Shown here one piece after another: positions 18,015-30,190 of a stretch of DNA of 64,000 nucleotides. The notes under the pieces were generated by a model. It saw only the letters and a program-made list of their open reading frames with translations, made no database searches and had not been told where the DNA came from. Source of the DNA: Bradyrhizobium sp. WSM471 (lineage in GTDB: Bacteria; Pseudomonadota; Alphaproteobacteria; Rhizobiales; Xanthobacteraceae); assembly GCF_000244915.1 (NCBI RefSeq), contig NZ_CM001442.1, positions 2,108,001-2,172,000 on the forward strand. Direction: 5' to 3'. A program made the position numbers and the translations under genes. The first letter of the stretch is position 1, and each line of letters opens with the position of its first letter.

Positions 18015-18258
18015 TTTGCGTTCCCCAAGTCGCTCAACGACCCCAGCGGAGCGATCCGCTCATAACGCGGATGACCCACGAAAGGTGCTTAACTCGACTT
18101 GAAAATGCCAGGAGACTGCGTCGCAGGGTGAAGGCGTTGTGAACTGGATGCTTGCAGATCGTCGCAAATGCCGCCGAACCGGAACTGACGCGGCATCGGC
18201 GCGCCGATGTCGCGCATTTGCCCCAAGTGGTTTACCTGATGGAGAGATTGCTCTGGCG

Positions 18259-19563
18259 CTAGACCAGCACCGGCTTGCGCACGCGGCCGGCGTCGCCGAA
18301 GACGCGCAAATAACGTTCGATCTCGGAAGGCAGGCCGGTCGCCTTCTCGGGATTGTCGGAAAGCTTGACGGCCGGATGTCCGTCGACCGACGACACCTTG
18401 CACACCAGCGAGATCGGATCGAGGTTGAACGAGCCGTCCGGCGTGCAGCCGACGAAATCATTGGTGAGATTGGTGCCCCAGCCGAAGGAGAGCCGTACCC
18501 GGCCGGCGAAGTGGTGGTAGGTCTCCTCGATCGAGCCCACGTCCATCGCGTCGGAGAAGACCAGCAGCTTGTCCCTGGGATTGCGGCCCTTCTGCTCCCA
18601 CCATTTGATGATCTCCTCGCCGGCCTGTATCGGCGGCGCGCTGTCGGGGCGGAAGCCGGTCCAGTCTGCGACCCATTCCGGCGCATCGCGCAGGAACGCC
18701 TTGGTGCCGAAAGCGTCGGGGAGCGCGATCAAGAGGTTGCCGCCATAGGTCTGGCGCCACTGGTCGAGGATGCGGTAGGGCGCCCAGCGCAACTCCTCGT
18801 CGTCCCTGGCCAGCGCAGCCGCGACCATCGGCAGTTCATGGGCGTTGGTGCCGATGGCTTCGAGATCATTGTCCATCGCGAGCAGCACGTTGGAGGTGCC
18901 GATGAAGGACGGGCCCAGGCCTTCCTTCACGGCCTCCACGCACCATCGCTGCCAGAGGAAGCCATGGCGGCGACGGGTGCCGAAGTCGGAGAGCCGGAGG
19001 CCATCAAGCTTGCGCAGGCGCTCCACCTTGGTCCACAGCTTTGCCTTGGCGCGGGCATAGAGCACGTCGAGCTCGAAGCGGCCGCGGCCCTTTATCGCTG
19101 CGCGCGAGCGCAATTCGTTGAGGATGGCGAGCGCAGGAATCTCCCACATCGTGGTATGGCTCCACGGCCCGTGGAAGTGCAGCTCGTACTGGCCTTCGAC
19201 CTTGCGAAGCTCGTATTCGGGCAGCCGGAATTCGGCGAGCCAGCGGATGAAGTCCGCCGAGAACATGTGGGTCTTGCCGTAGAAAGTATTACCGGCAAGC
19301 CAGATCAGCTCTTTCTTGGTGAAGCGGATGGTGCGGGCGTGGTCGAGCTGGGCGCGCAGCTCGCCCTCGTCGATGATCTCGGCGAGCCGGACATGGCGCG
19401 ATCGGTTGATGACCGAGAATGTCACCTGCTGGTTCGGGTAAGATTCCCGAATCATTTGCAACATCAATAGCTTGTAGAAGTCGGTATCAAGCAGGCTGCG
19501 GATGATGGGATCCAGCCGCCAGCTGTGATTGTAGGTCCGGCTCGCAATGTCGGTCACTGTCAT
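18259..19563 (-). CDS. pncB: Nicotinate phosphoribosyltransferase
   Basis: A 434-residue PncB, which converts nicotinate and PRPP (with ATP) to nicotinate mononucleotide in NAD salvage. Typical stretches are the N-terminal [52 protein letters not shown], the phosphate-binding [20 protein letters not shown], and [19 protein letters not shown]. Length and start are normal for the family. The gene stands alone. Confidence 0.95.
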   Translation of the reverse strand: MTVTDIASRTYNHSWRLDPIIRSLLDTDFYKLLMLQMIRESYPNQQVTFSVINRSRHVRLAEIIDEGELRAQLDHARTIRFTKKELIWLAGNTFYGKTHMFSADFIRWLAEFRLPEYELRKVEGQYELHFHGPWSHTTMWEIPALAILNELRSRAAIKGRGRFELDVLYARAKAKLWTKVERLRKLDGLRLSDFGTRRRHGFLWQRWCVEAVKEGLGPSFIGTSNVLLAMDNDLEAIGTNAHELPMVAAALARDDEELRWAPYRILDQWRQTYGGNLLIALPDAFGTKAFLRDAPEWVADWTGFRPDSAPPIQAGEEIIKWWEQKGRNPRDKLLVFSDAMDVGSIEETYHHFAGRVRLSFGWGTNLTNDFVGCTPDGSFNLDPISLVCKVSSVDGHPAVKLSDNPEKATGLPSEIERYLRVFGDAGRVRKPVLV

Positions 19564-19614
19564 GGGGGAATTCTAGCGTGGCCGCCCCGGCGCAACCAGT
19601 GGGTTTGACGGGGA

Positions 19615-20559
19615 TCAGGTTTTCGCGGGGACGGGGTGCGAGGCCGTCGCCGCCACGGTCTCGAGCTGGCTTCTGATCCAGCGATGCGCCGGGTCCTTCT
19701 GATAGCGCTGGTGCCAGACCATGAACATCGGCAGCTCGGCCAGCGTTCGCGTGCGCGAGGCCAGCGGAATCCGCACATGCGCGAAGCCGTGCATCACGCC
19801 GGGCGCCAACAGGCTCGGCATGCTCGCCAGCATCTGCGAGCCACGCAGGAAGGACGGCACGCCGGAGAAGCTCGGCACGGAGATCGCGATGTCGCGGTGG
19901 AAGCCGTCGGCTGCAAGCCGGCGATCGAAGTCGAGCCGCTCATTGTCAGTGTAGACCACCGTGATGTGACGCGCCGCGAGATAGGCGCCGCGCGTAGCCG
20001 GCGCGGCACGCGCTTTGGAGTCATAGTAGCAAACGTAATGGTCTTGCAGCAGGCGCTTCTGCACGATGTCCACGCCGGATGGCGGTAGCGGCGTGATCAG
20101 CAGGTCGCAGCGGTTTTCCCGCAGCATCGCCGGCGAGGGCGACTGCGAGGGGATCACGCGCAGGTTCAGGTTCGTCACTTGCGCGGCGACATGATCGAAG
20201 AGCCGCGGCAGCAGCAGGTCGCGCTGGAAGTCGTTCGCCGCGATTGTCAGCGAAAGCTGCGCGCTCGCCGGCTGGAACGTGACGCCACCGGCAAAGCTCC
20301 TCATCTCGTCGATCAGCGCTCGCGCCTTTGCGGCGAGCGCCTGGGCGTGCGCCGTAGCCACAATGCCGCGGCCGGATTTGGCAAACAGCGGATCGCCGAC
20401 GATCCGCCGCAGCTTATTCAGGGCGTGGCTGACCGCGGATTGTGTCAGGCCGAGCCGCGTTGCGGCCGCCGTCACCGAGCCTTCTTCCAGTACGGCTAGG
20501 AACAGCTCCAGCGCGTGGCCATCGAGCGCCAAATGATCGATTTTTTTCATGGTATTCAT
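19615..20559 (-). CDS. LysR family regulator divergent from pcaHG
   Basis: A 314-residue LysR protein with a winged helix at residues about 10-70 (AVLEEGSVTAAATRLGLTQS, ALNKLRRIVGDPLFAK) and a periplasmic-binding-like effector domain. The start at 20559 (MNTMKK) or 20550 (MKK) fits the family; the open frame upstream to 20757 is antisense to pcaH. It is divergent from pcaH with a 94-bp AT-rich promoter region, so it probably activates pcaHG, as PcaQ does in other rhizobia. It looks closer to the NahR/NodD branch by its opening DLNxLxxF-like sequence, so I do not call it PcaQ. Confidence 0.88.
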   Translation of the reverse strand: MNTMKKIDHLALDGHALELFLAVLEEGSVTAAATRLGLTQSAVSHALNKLRRIVGDPLFAKSGRGIVATAHAQALAAKARALIDEMRSFAGGVTFQPASAQLSLTIAANDFQRDLLLPRLFDHVAAQVTNLNLRVIPSQSPSPAMLRENRCDLLITPLPPSGVDIVQKRLLQDHYVCYYDSKARAAPATRGAYLAARHITVVYTDNERLDFDRRLAADGFHRDIAISVPSFSGVPSFLRGSQMLASMPSLLAPGVMHGFAHVRIPLASRTRTLAELPMFMVWHQRYQKDPAHRWIRSQLETVAATASHPVPAKT

Positions 20560-20611
20560 TGTAATCGATCTATTTATCTTGAGAATAGCCTGCGTCATCA
20601 TCTCCCGATAA

Positions 20612-21442
<831 letters not shown>

Positions 21443-21446
21443 GTCC

Positions 21447-22073
21447 ATGCCGCAGCCGCTCAACTACCTCAAGGAAACCGCCTCGCAGACGGCCGGGCCC
21501 TACGTGCATATCGGATTGATCCCGGCCATGGCCGGCTTCGACATTTTCGAGAAGAACTTCTCCAACGTGCTGGTGACGCCGAACACGCAAGGCGAACGCA
21601 TCACGCTGGAGGGCAAGGTGATCGACGGCAGCGGCACGCCGCTGCGCGACGTGCTGCTGGAGATCTGGCAGGCGAACGCGGCCGGCCGCTACAACCATGC
21701 GGCCGATCGGTCGATCGGCTCGCTGGTCGAGGAATTTCGTGGCTGGGGCCGCGCCGGCTCCGACTTCGAGAGCGGTCTCGTCACCTTCGAAACCATCAAA
21801 CCGGGCGCGATCATCGACAAGACGGGCCGCAGAGGCGCTCCGCACATCAATGTCTGGATTGTCGCGCGCGGTATCAACATCGGTCTCAACACGCGCCTTT
21901 ATTTCTCGGACGAAGAGGCCGCCAACGCCGCCGACCCCGTGCTCAACCTGATCGAGCAGCAGGTCCGGCGCTCGACTCTGATCGCAAGGCGCAGCGAACG
22001 CGCCGGAAAGATCGTGTATTCCTTCACGATCAATTTGCAGGGGCCGGAAGAGACGGTGTTCTTCGACGTGTGA
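21447..22073 (+). CDS. pcaG: Protocatechuate 3,4-dioxygenase alpha subunit
   Basis: A 208-residue alpha subunit that pairs with PcaH. It has the intradiol dioxygenase fold (TASQTAGPYVHIGLIP, LLEIWQANAAGRYNH, APHINVWIVARGINIGLNTR). As usual for the alpha chain it lacks the full iron ligand set; only the region equivalent to the His ligands remains (PHINVW). It starts 4 bp after pcaH and ends just before the convergent AraC gene. Confidence 0.95.
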   Translation: MPQPLNYLKETASQTAGPYVHIGLIPAMAGFDIFEKNFSNVLVTPNTQGERITLEGKVIDGSGTPLRDVLLEIWQANAAGRYNHAADRSIGSLVEEFRGWGRAGSDFESGLVTFETIKPGAIIDKTGRRGAPHINVWIVARGINIGLNTRLYFSDEEAANAADPVLNLIEQQVRRSTLIARRSERAGKIVYSFTINLQGPEETVFFDV

Positions 22074-22078
22074 TCGTC

Positions 22079-24205
<2,127 letters not shown>

Positions 24206-24240
24206 CGTGGAGTGGACCCGAAAAGCGGTGCGACGCTGCG

Positions 24241-26391
24241 CTACTTTCCTTCTAGGATGTTCACCGGCGTCCAATCCGACGCCGGTGGATTTGTAGCGAG
24301 CGCAGTCGCGCGCTTGCCAAAAAGCGCTGACGCCGAATCCATTTCCGCCGTTCGCCCGAACGCATCAGCCGCCTTCGCAAACTCGCTTGCCCGCCAGCAC
24401 GCCAGCCCTTCTGCATACGCGGCGGCAACCTTCGTCTGCCCGGCACTCTCCGTGCCCTTCTCCGCGAGGGGCTCGAACACCTTGATCGCCTCGCCGCGTC
24501 CTATCACTTTGATGGAGTCGAGCTCGCGCCATTTGAAAGTATTGCCTGTCTGCGCGACAGTCGTTTCTGAGGCCATGATTGCGGTGCCATAATATTTGTT
24601 GGCGCCTTCGAGCCGCGAGGCGACGTTCACGGTGTCGCTCATCACGGTGTAATTGAAGCGGCGGCGGGAGCCGATATTGCCGACCACGGCCTCGCCGCTG
24701 TTGAGCCCGATGCGGTGCGACAGGCCGTGGCCGGCGAAGGCGGCGCTGCCGGCGTTGAGCTCCGCCAGCTTTGCGTGACATTTCAGTGCCGCATGGACGG
24801 CGTGGCGCGCATGCGCGGGATCGTCGGCGGGCGCACCGAACATGGCGACGATGGAATCGCCGATATATTTGTCGACATAGCCGCCATGGCTCTCGATGAT
24901 GTCGGTCATGGCCGACAGATATTCGTTCATCAGCGTCACCAGCTCGCCCGGCGTCATCGTCTCGGCGATGGAGGAGAAGCCACTCAGGTCGGAGAAGAAC
25001 ATGGTGACGTTGCGCATTTCGCCGCCGAGCGCCGGCATCTTGCCGGAGGCAACCATGGTGTCGATCACTTCGGGGGCGAGATAAAACGCAAAGCTCTTGC
25101 GCAGGAATCGCTCGTCACGATCGGCCAGCACGAAACGGTAGCCGATCATCATCGCGAGCGCGGCGAGGCTCGCGAGCGCGGGCTCCGTCAGCGGCAGCGC
25201 CAAGGCATAGACGAATGCACCGACGGCCACAGCGGCGTATACCGCGATGAGGCCGAGCCATGCGATCAGTGCGCCACCCGGTGCGAGCACGCAAGCCGCG
25301 CAGGCCACGATCGCCGCCAACACGATGGTGAGAATGCTCCGCAGTGGAAAGCCGAGCTCGGTCACCGCATCGCGTTCGATCAGATTTCGTACCGCGTTGG
25401 CATGCACGAGGACACCGGCGATGTCGCTGCGGGCCTTTTGTGCGGTGCTTGCCGGGGCGGGCTGGGCGCATCGGGGCCCCGGCGTTCCGTCATATCCGCC
25501 GGACAGTCGCATCGAGGTGAGCTTGCGATCATCGAAATTCAGGGCGGTGCCGAGCAGCACGACTTTGCCGCCGAAGGCGCGGCGGAAGAAATCGCTGTCG
25601 CCTTTTTCGACGCAGGCTCGCAGATCGGCGAAGGAGAAAGTCGGAATGTCGCGGCCCAGTCCACGAAAATTGAGCGCCAGTGTATTTGGTACCGCGCTCG
25701 GAATTGCATAACCGGACAATTCGGTCGTTCCGGACGGTGCAATCTCGGGCTTTACAGCGAGCGCGCGCGCGGCGAGCTCGACCGCCATCGCGGGGACCGG
25801 CTTGCCGTCGATCGAGAAGCTCAGCGGCATCCGCCGGATCACGTCGTCGGTGTCGGTATGGACGTTGAGGGCGCGGATATTGTTTCTCACCGCCAGTTGC
25901 TGCGCGCGGTCGGGCCTTTCCTGATGGTCGTTGCTCAGGATCTCGCCGAGCACCAGCTTGCCGCTGTCGGACAGCTTCCGCAGGGCGATGAGATAGTCCC
26001 GATCGAAGCCTCTCATGCGGCTGCCCAGCGACGCGTCGCCGAAGGGAATCTCCGACTGCTCGATCGAGCTCGGAAAGATGACGTCGAAGCCGATGACCTT
26101 GGCGCCGCCGTCGTCGATGCTGCCGAGAACCCGGCCGATCTCGCGCGTCCAGGTCTGCGTTGGCGATCCCTTGAACGGCGGAGTGTCGTAGGTCTCGCCG
26201 TCGATGGCCACGACGACGACCGGTGATGTCGCGGGATCGCGGTGGTCGCCGACGAGCTTGCCCCGCAGTGCCGTGAGGATGTCGAGCGACAGGCCCTGCA
26301 GCGTCTGCAGCGGCGGAGACGTCACGATGGCGCCTGCAAGAAGCGCAATCAGGATCGCTGCAACGATGTCCCGTCTGCCGATCCGCCGCAT
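24241..26391 (-). CDS. Adenylate cyclase with CHASE2 sensor
   Basis: A 716-residue class III nucleotide cyclase. A signal-anchor helix (residues 9-25) is followed by a large extracytoplasmic CHASE2 domain (about 35-340), two or three transmembrane helices (350-420), and a cytoplasmic catalytic domain (about 455-640). Catalytic residues are present: metal-binding D468 (FFSDLSGF) and D512, purine-specifying K508 (VDKYIGD) and D586 (MSDTVNVASR), with N589 and R593. The Lys/Asp pair indicates ATP, so cAMP is the expected product. The gene for a small secreted protein lies 18 bp upstream on the same strand and is probably co-transcribed. Confidence 0.92.
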   Translation of the reverse strand: MRRIGRRDIVAAILIALLAGAIVTSPPLQTLQGLSLDILTALRGKLVGDHRDPATSPVVVVAIDGETYDTPPFKGSPTQTWTREIGRVLGSIDDGGAKVIGFDVIFPSSIEQSEIPFGDASLGSRMRGFDRDYLIALRKLSDSGKLVLGEILSNDHQERPDRAQQLAVRNNIRALNVHTDTDDVIRRMPLSFSIDGKPVPAMAVELAARALAVKPEIAPSGTTELSGYAIPSAVPNTLALNFRGLGRDIPTFSFADLRACVEKGDSDFFRRAFGGKVVLLGTALNFDDRKLTSMRLSGGYDGTPGPRCAQPAPASTAQKARSDIAGVLVHANAVRNLIERDAVTELGFPLRSILTIVLAAIVACAACVLAPGGALIAWLGLIAVYAAVAVGAFVYALALPLTEPALASLAALAMMIGYRFVLADRDERFLRKSFAFYLAPEVIDTMVASGKMPALGGEMRNVTMFFSDLSGFSSIAETMTPGELVTLMNEYLSAMTDIIESHGGYVDKYIGDSIVAMFGAPADDPAHARHAVHAALKCHAKLAELNAGSAAFAGHGLSHRIGLNSGEAVVGNIGSRRRFNYTVMSDTVNVASRLEGANKYYGTAIMASETTVAQTGNTFKWRELDSIKVIGRGEAIKVFEPLAEKGTESAGQTKVAAAYAEGLACWRASEFAKAADAFGRTAEMDSASALFGKRATALATNPPASDWTPVNILEGK

Positions 26392-26409
26392 CGCCTCGTC
26401 GCTAGCTGC

Positions 26410-27093
26410 CTATTCGAGCCGCAGCAGGCGTCCGACGATCGGCGTCGGCGACGACGTGGCGCTGGGATCGACCTGGAAGGCGTAACGCTTGGTGCCGAGG
26501 ATGGCGAGATAGCTGCCGCCCGGCGTCAGCGACTTCCCGGCCTTGGCGAAGTCATAGAACTTGCCGCCGACCATCGTCTCGCTCTTGAGCGGCACGCTGA
26601 TCGTGGGCTCCTTGCCATCGGTGCGTTCGATCACCAGGGTGCTGCCGCTCTTGGCCTGCACCAACGGCGCGATGCCGTAGAGCGTCGGCAGCTTGGCCGG
26701 AGCGCTGCCCTTGGCGTCCGACCGCATGGTGCGGAAGGTGGTCGCGGCACTCTGGTTCGCCTCCCGCTCCGACAGTTTTGCCGCGTTGGTATCGCAGGGC
26801 ACCTTTTCCCGCTTGACCTCGCCGAGTTGCACGGTGCTCTGCTCGGTGCCGACCATGACGACGCCTTCGCTGATGGTCTCGCGCTGGCACGATTTGAGAT
26901 AGCTGAGCGTAATGGTTGCCTTGGGCCCCAGCTTGATGATCTTGCCCGGCGCCACATAATCCATGAACGCGACACCGTCGACCTTGCCTTGCACGTCCTC
27001 GACGATGGCGGCCGGGGTCTCCGCCAAAGCGGGGGCAGCAAGACAGCACGCGCCGACAACAGCGCCGATCAGGCTTTTCATGGGAAATCTCAT
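26410..27093 (-). CDS. Secreted FecR-like protein paired with CHASE2 cyclase
   Basis: A 227-residue protein with a signal peptide (SLIGAVVGACCLAAPALA, cleavage near residue 24) and a mature beta-rich domain whose start, AIVEDVQGKVDGVAFMDYVA followed by a PGKIIKLGPKATITL strand, resembles FecR-type domains. It is expected in the periplasm. It ends 18 bp before the cyclase gene, so it may deliver or modulate a signal to the CHASE2 domain (inference). ATG 27093 or ATG 27081 (MKSL) could be the start; neither has a decisive ribosome-binding site. Confidence 0.75.
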   Translation of the reverse strand: MRFPMKSLIGAVVGACCLAAPALAETPAAIVEDVQGKVDGVAFMDYVAPGKIIKLGPKATITLSYLKSCQRETISEGVVMVGTEQSTVQLGEVKREKVPCDTNAAKLSEREANQSAATTFRTMRSDAKGSAPAKLPTLYGIAPLVQAKSGSTLVIERTDGKEPTISVPLKSETMVGGKFYDFAKAGKSLTPGGSYLAILGTKRYAFQVDPSATSSPTPIVGRLLRLE

Positions 27094-27691
27094 CCGATTC
27101 GACCGATATTTGCCCGGTCCCCGTCCAGAGCCGATGCTTAGCAGCGAAACGCCCAGGCAAGTGTGACCGGAATCACTCTCAGATATTGGTGCACTCTATC
27201 AGGAAGAGGTTCAAACCGGCGACCGGAGAAAACAGTGCGCCGGCAAGCTGTTGGCCAATGGATAATTTCATTCGGCTGGGACGGCCTCGACCGGGTGGCC
27301 CTCCGCTGCACTCTCTATACCTGTAATGGGCGCGAGCGTGGCCTCGGTCTTCTGATACGGCGTCGCCTGCTGACCGGCGGCGATCTCGACCACTTTCCTC
27401 CCAGCGCGACAGGAAGGCTAGCTGTCACGAAGGCTGAGTTGATAGCGGTTATATGCAAGCTGCCAAACGAGGTCGGCACGCCGATCGTTTTTAGCGCGGT
27501 ATGCAACGAGGTCCAGCTTTCTTGCCCGCTGCGCGGAGGAGCCTGCGCTGCCCGCGTCGCTGCGCGTCGGTAGCAATTTGACTGGCTCGCTTTCCAGGGT
27601 GTTAACCGTGGCGGAATGCTCTCCGCGCGGATCATTGTCGCGCCCTAGTATTGGTTGCAAATGCGTTCTGAGTTTTACGGCGGATATTTTC
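27094..27691. other. Gap between secreted-protein gene and GrlR-like gene
   Basis: About 600 bp without a convincing gene. Frames of up to 136 codons exist on the plus strand, but their sequence is arginine-rich and resembles no family. It must hold the promoters for the cyclase operon on the minus strand and for the GrlR-like gene on the plus strand. No strong palindrome was noticed. Confidence 0.5.
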
Positions 27692-28150
27692 ATGCTGAGA
27701 GACGGCAAATATGCGGCCTGGTTCAGGACCCCGCGCGGTCAGGGCACGGGCGTCGTGCATCTGGCGGAGGGACGAATCTCCGGCAGCGATAGCTTCTTCA
27801 CGTATGGCGGCTCTTACCGAATCGACGAGCAGCGCTTCACGGCGGTTCTGACCACGCGGCGACATGCCGAGGGGCCGCCGACCGTGTTCGGGCTCGACGA
27901 AGTCGAGGTCAAGCTCTCGGGCGTGTGCAGCGGCGCGATGGCGACCTGTTCCGGTACGGCCGAGCAGGCCCCCGATGTGACCTTCGAGGCGACGCTGATC
28001 TATAGCCAGGACGAGGTGCCGGCCGCTGACGCCAGAGGTGCGGTCGTGAAGCTCAATGCCGACAAGCTGCCCAAGGGGCTCGACGGCCGTTCGCGATCAC
28101 GCCATCCGTTTGCGCCGGGATCGCTTGGCTCAGAACGGAATAGACCATAA
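27692..28150 (+). CDS. GrlR-like regulatory protein
   Basis: A 152-residue protein whose N-terminal 110 residues match the pattern of the GrlR family: DGKYAAWFRTP, then GTGVVHLAEGRISGSDSFFT, then YGGSYRIDEQRF and a beta-strand-rich remainder. GrlR in enteropathogenic E. coli is a negative regulator that binds GrlA and controls type III secretion. No type III secretion gene is visible here, so the family fold is the safe statement and the role is unknown. The C-terminal tail (from about residue 115) is charged and probably disordered. The start was placed at the ATG that begins the conserved domain. Confidence 0.65.
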   Translation: MLRDGKYAAWFRTPRGQGTGVVHLAEGRISGSDSFFTYGGSYRIDEQRFTAVLTTRRHAEGPPTVFGLDEVEVKLSGVCSGAMATCSGTAEQAPDVTFEATLIYSQDEVPAADARGAVVKLNADKLPKGLDGRSRSRHPFAPGSLGSERNRP

Positions 28151-28175
28151 GGCCAGATCGACGTCGACGATGTTG

Positions 28176-29168
28176 TCAGGCCTGCTTAAGCGGATGAGCC
28201 CTCTGGTGCCAGGCCCAGGCGGTGCGGATCACGGTCGGTAGATCCGAATGTCGCGGCACGAAATTCAGCACTTTTCGCGCTGCGGAGGGATCGGCAACCA
28301 GATAGGTGGGATCGCCGGCGCGGCGCGGTTTGACGGTGTGGGGCACCTCGCGCCCGGTCTCCTGCCTGATGGCAGTCAGGATTTCCCGCACTGAAAAGCC
28401 GGAGCCGGTGCCCAGATTGAAGCTGCCGCCGGCATGCCCTTGTTCCAGCAGTTTCAGCGCCGCGACATGCGCCGCGGCGAGGTCGGTGACATGGATGTAG
28501 TCGCGGATCGCGGTGCCGTCGGGCGTGTCGTAGTCCTCGCCGAACACGGCAAAATCGACATGGCCCTGTAACGCCATCATGGCGCGCGGAATGAGATGGG
28601 TTTCGTTGTCACGCAATTCGCCGATGCCGCCGGCCGGATCGGCGCCGCTGGCGTTGAAATAGCGTAGGCAGAACGCGCCGAAGCCGTAAGCCGACCGGTA
28701 ATCGGCCAGCATGCGCTCGATCATCCACTTCGATGCGCCATAGGGGTTGATCGGCGCGCAGGGGAAATCTTCCGGCAGTTCCTTGGAGTCTGCGTTGCCG
28801 TAGACGGCGCCGGTCGAGGAGAACACGATACGGTGGCAACCTGCATCGCGCATCGCCTGCAATAGCGACAGCGTGCCCTGCACATTGTTGATGTAGTATT
28901 TTTGCGGGTCCGTCATGGACTCGCCGACAAGGCTCGCCGCCGCGAAATGCATGACCGCCGTGATTTTATGCTCGGCGAAGGCCCGCGCCAGCGTGGCGCC
29001 GTCGAGCAGATCGCCCGTTACCAGCGGACCGGCGACGAAGCCGCGATGACCTGTCGACAGATTGTCATAAACGACGGGCTGATAGCCGGCGGCGGTCAGG
29101 GCGCGGCAGGCATGCGAGCCGATATAGCCCGCGCCTCCCGTAACGAGGACAGTCGGTCGGTCGTTCAT
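28176..29168 (-). CDS. galE: UDP-glucose 4-epimerase
   Basis: A 330-residue SDR-family epimerase interconverting UDP-glucose and UDP-galactose. It has the NAD motif TGGAGYIGSH, the catalytic pair Y143/K147 in YGASK, and the conserved RYFNASGADP and DYIHVTDLAAAH stretches. The length is normal. It could feed UDP-galactose into the exopolysaccharide locus 12 kb away (the ExoB role in rhizobia), although it is separated from it by the accessory region. Confidence 0.95.
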   Translation of the reverse strand: MNDRPTVLVTGGAGYIGSHACRALTAAGYQPVVYDNLSTGHRGFVAGPLVTGDLLDGATLARAFAEHKITAVMHFAAASLVGESMTDPQKYYINNVQGTLSLLQAMRDAGCHRIVFSSTGAVYGNADSKELPEDFPCAPINPYGASKWMIERMLADYRSAYGFGAFCLRYFNASGADPAGGIGELRDNETHLIPRAMMALQGHVDFAVFGEDYDTPDGTAIRDYIHVTDLAAAHVAALKLLEQGHAGGSFNLGTGSGFSVREILTAIRQETGREVPHTVKPRRAGDPTYLVADPSAARKVLNFVPRHSDLPTVIRTAWAWHQRAHPLKQA

Positions 29169-29563
29169 GTGTGCTTACCTCAGAGCGAAATCAACGATTA
29201 TCCAGGCAACCGCCGCCAGCAACAAATCGGCACACAGCACGAGCACCGCAAAGCGTCAGCCATGCGGGACGTTTGCCGAAGGCGGGGACATGCCGCGTGG
29301 CGTCACGAGACAGGACATCACTCAAGGAGAGGGCTTCCGAAGTGATCTGTCCCAATGCGATTGCCTCAGTTCAAGGGTTGATCGATCGGGTGAGCATAGA
29401 TCGATCTTCGCTGTATGCAACCCACCGGGGGCTCGGCACGATAGTCCTTCTTCGTTTAGCTCGCATTGACCCTATGGCTGCGAAATGGTCGGCGCGCGCG
29501 CGGCGGCAACCGAAGCTTTAAGCACGAAAAATAAGCTGAGGCCGAGTAAAGGAGTGACTGAAC
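29169..29563. other. Gap after galE
   Basis: About 395 bp with no supported gene. Open frames here are short or lack family features. A good AGGAG ribosome-binding site just before 29564 belongs to the following small gene. Confidence 0.5.
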
Positions 29564-29848
29564 ATGGCACAGATCTGGATGACTTATGACGAACTCGCCG
29601 GGCTGAGTGGCTGCACGCCTGCCGAGGCCAGAATGCGGGCCATCCATTTGTCACTTGACCGCCGCAAAAGCCGCGATGGAGCAACCCGCGTTAAGCTCGA
29701 TCTCGCGCTGACGGCTAAATTTTTCGCATCTGTCCGGGACGCCGATTTTGATCTGGACGGCGCCATCGAGGCGCTCCAGGCCACCCATCATCAGATGGCA
29801 GAACTCCTGACGCCGAACCAGTTCCTGGGCCAGCGCCGCTCGGCTTAG
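29564..29848 (+). CDS. Small putative HTH-like protein
   Basis: A 94-residue protein starting MAQIWMTYDELAGLSGCTPA and containing EARMRAIHLSLDRRKSRDG then TRVKL. This WMTYDELA...DRRxSRDGxTRxKL pattern resembles a group of small proteins I associate with Bradyrhizobium and relatives; its first half looks like a helix-turn-helix of the excisionase/MerR type. AGGAG lies about 12 nt before the ATG. The remainder is helical. It probably has a DNA-binding or adaptor role, but no function is established. Confidence 0.7.
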   Translation: MAQIWMTYDELAGLSGCTPAEARMRAIHLSLDRRKSRDGATRVKLDLALTAKFFASVRDADFDLDGAIEALQATHHQMAELLTPNQFLGQRRSA

Positions 29849-29994
29849 CCCCCGCACGTGATTTCTCAAGCTCCGGGTATAAGGAGCCGAGATCTCGCGA
29901 TAGTTGTTCCAAATCAGGCGTAAATCTCCATCCGGAATTTCCATTGCGGGCCGGGTTTAATCGCAGCGGGCCGCAGAGCTTGCAGGAGGATGCC

Positions 29995-30190
29995 ATGAGG
30001 AACGACAGCGATCGAGGCTACGCGACACTGGTGGGAGCGGCGATGCTGGGGGGCTGATCATCATGACAGCCGCAACGGCGAGCGCAGAACTCGTGAAGTT
30101 GCAGGCCGATCTCAAAGGCGGCAATGAAGTGCCTCCGAACAACTCGCCTGGAACGGGCAAGGCCGAGGCGACCTACGAAAGCCTGCCGAA
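29995..30190 (+). pseudogene. CHRD-domain protein, frameshifted and truncated
   Basis: ATG 29995 has an excellent AGGAGGA site but its frame stops after 20 codons inside a signal peptide (YATLVGAAMLGG). A one-base shift continues the signal peptide and mature protein from 30063: MTAATASAELVKLQADLKG, then GNEVPPNNSPGTGKAEATY. This is the start of a CHRD domain, a secreted domain of about 110 residues. The match ends near 30177-30185, where the DNA becomes the reversed end of another broken gene. The gene therefore carries a frameshift and has lost about 80% of its domain. Confidence 0.8.

Noticed and set aside
24715..26226. 503-codon plus-strand frame opposite the cyclase gene
   Set aside because: Antisense shadow; the cyclase has all catalytic residues.
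27163..27573. 136-codon plus-strand frame in the gap before the GrlR-like gene
   Set aside because: No recognisable domain, poor start context, Arg/Cys-rich composition.
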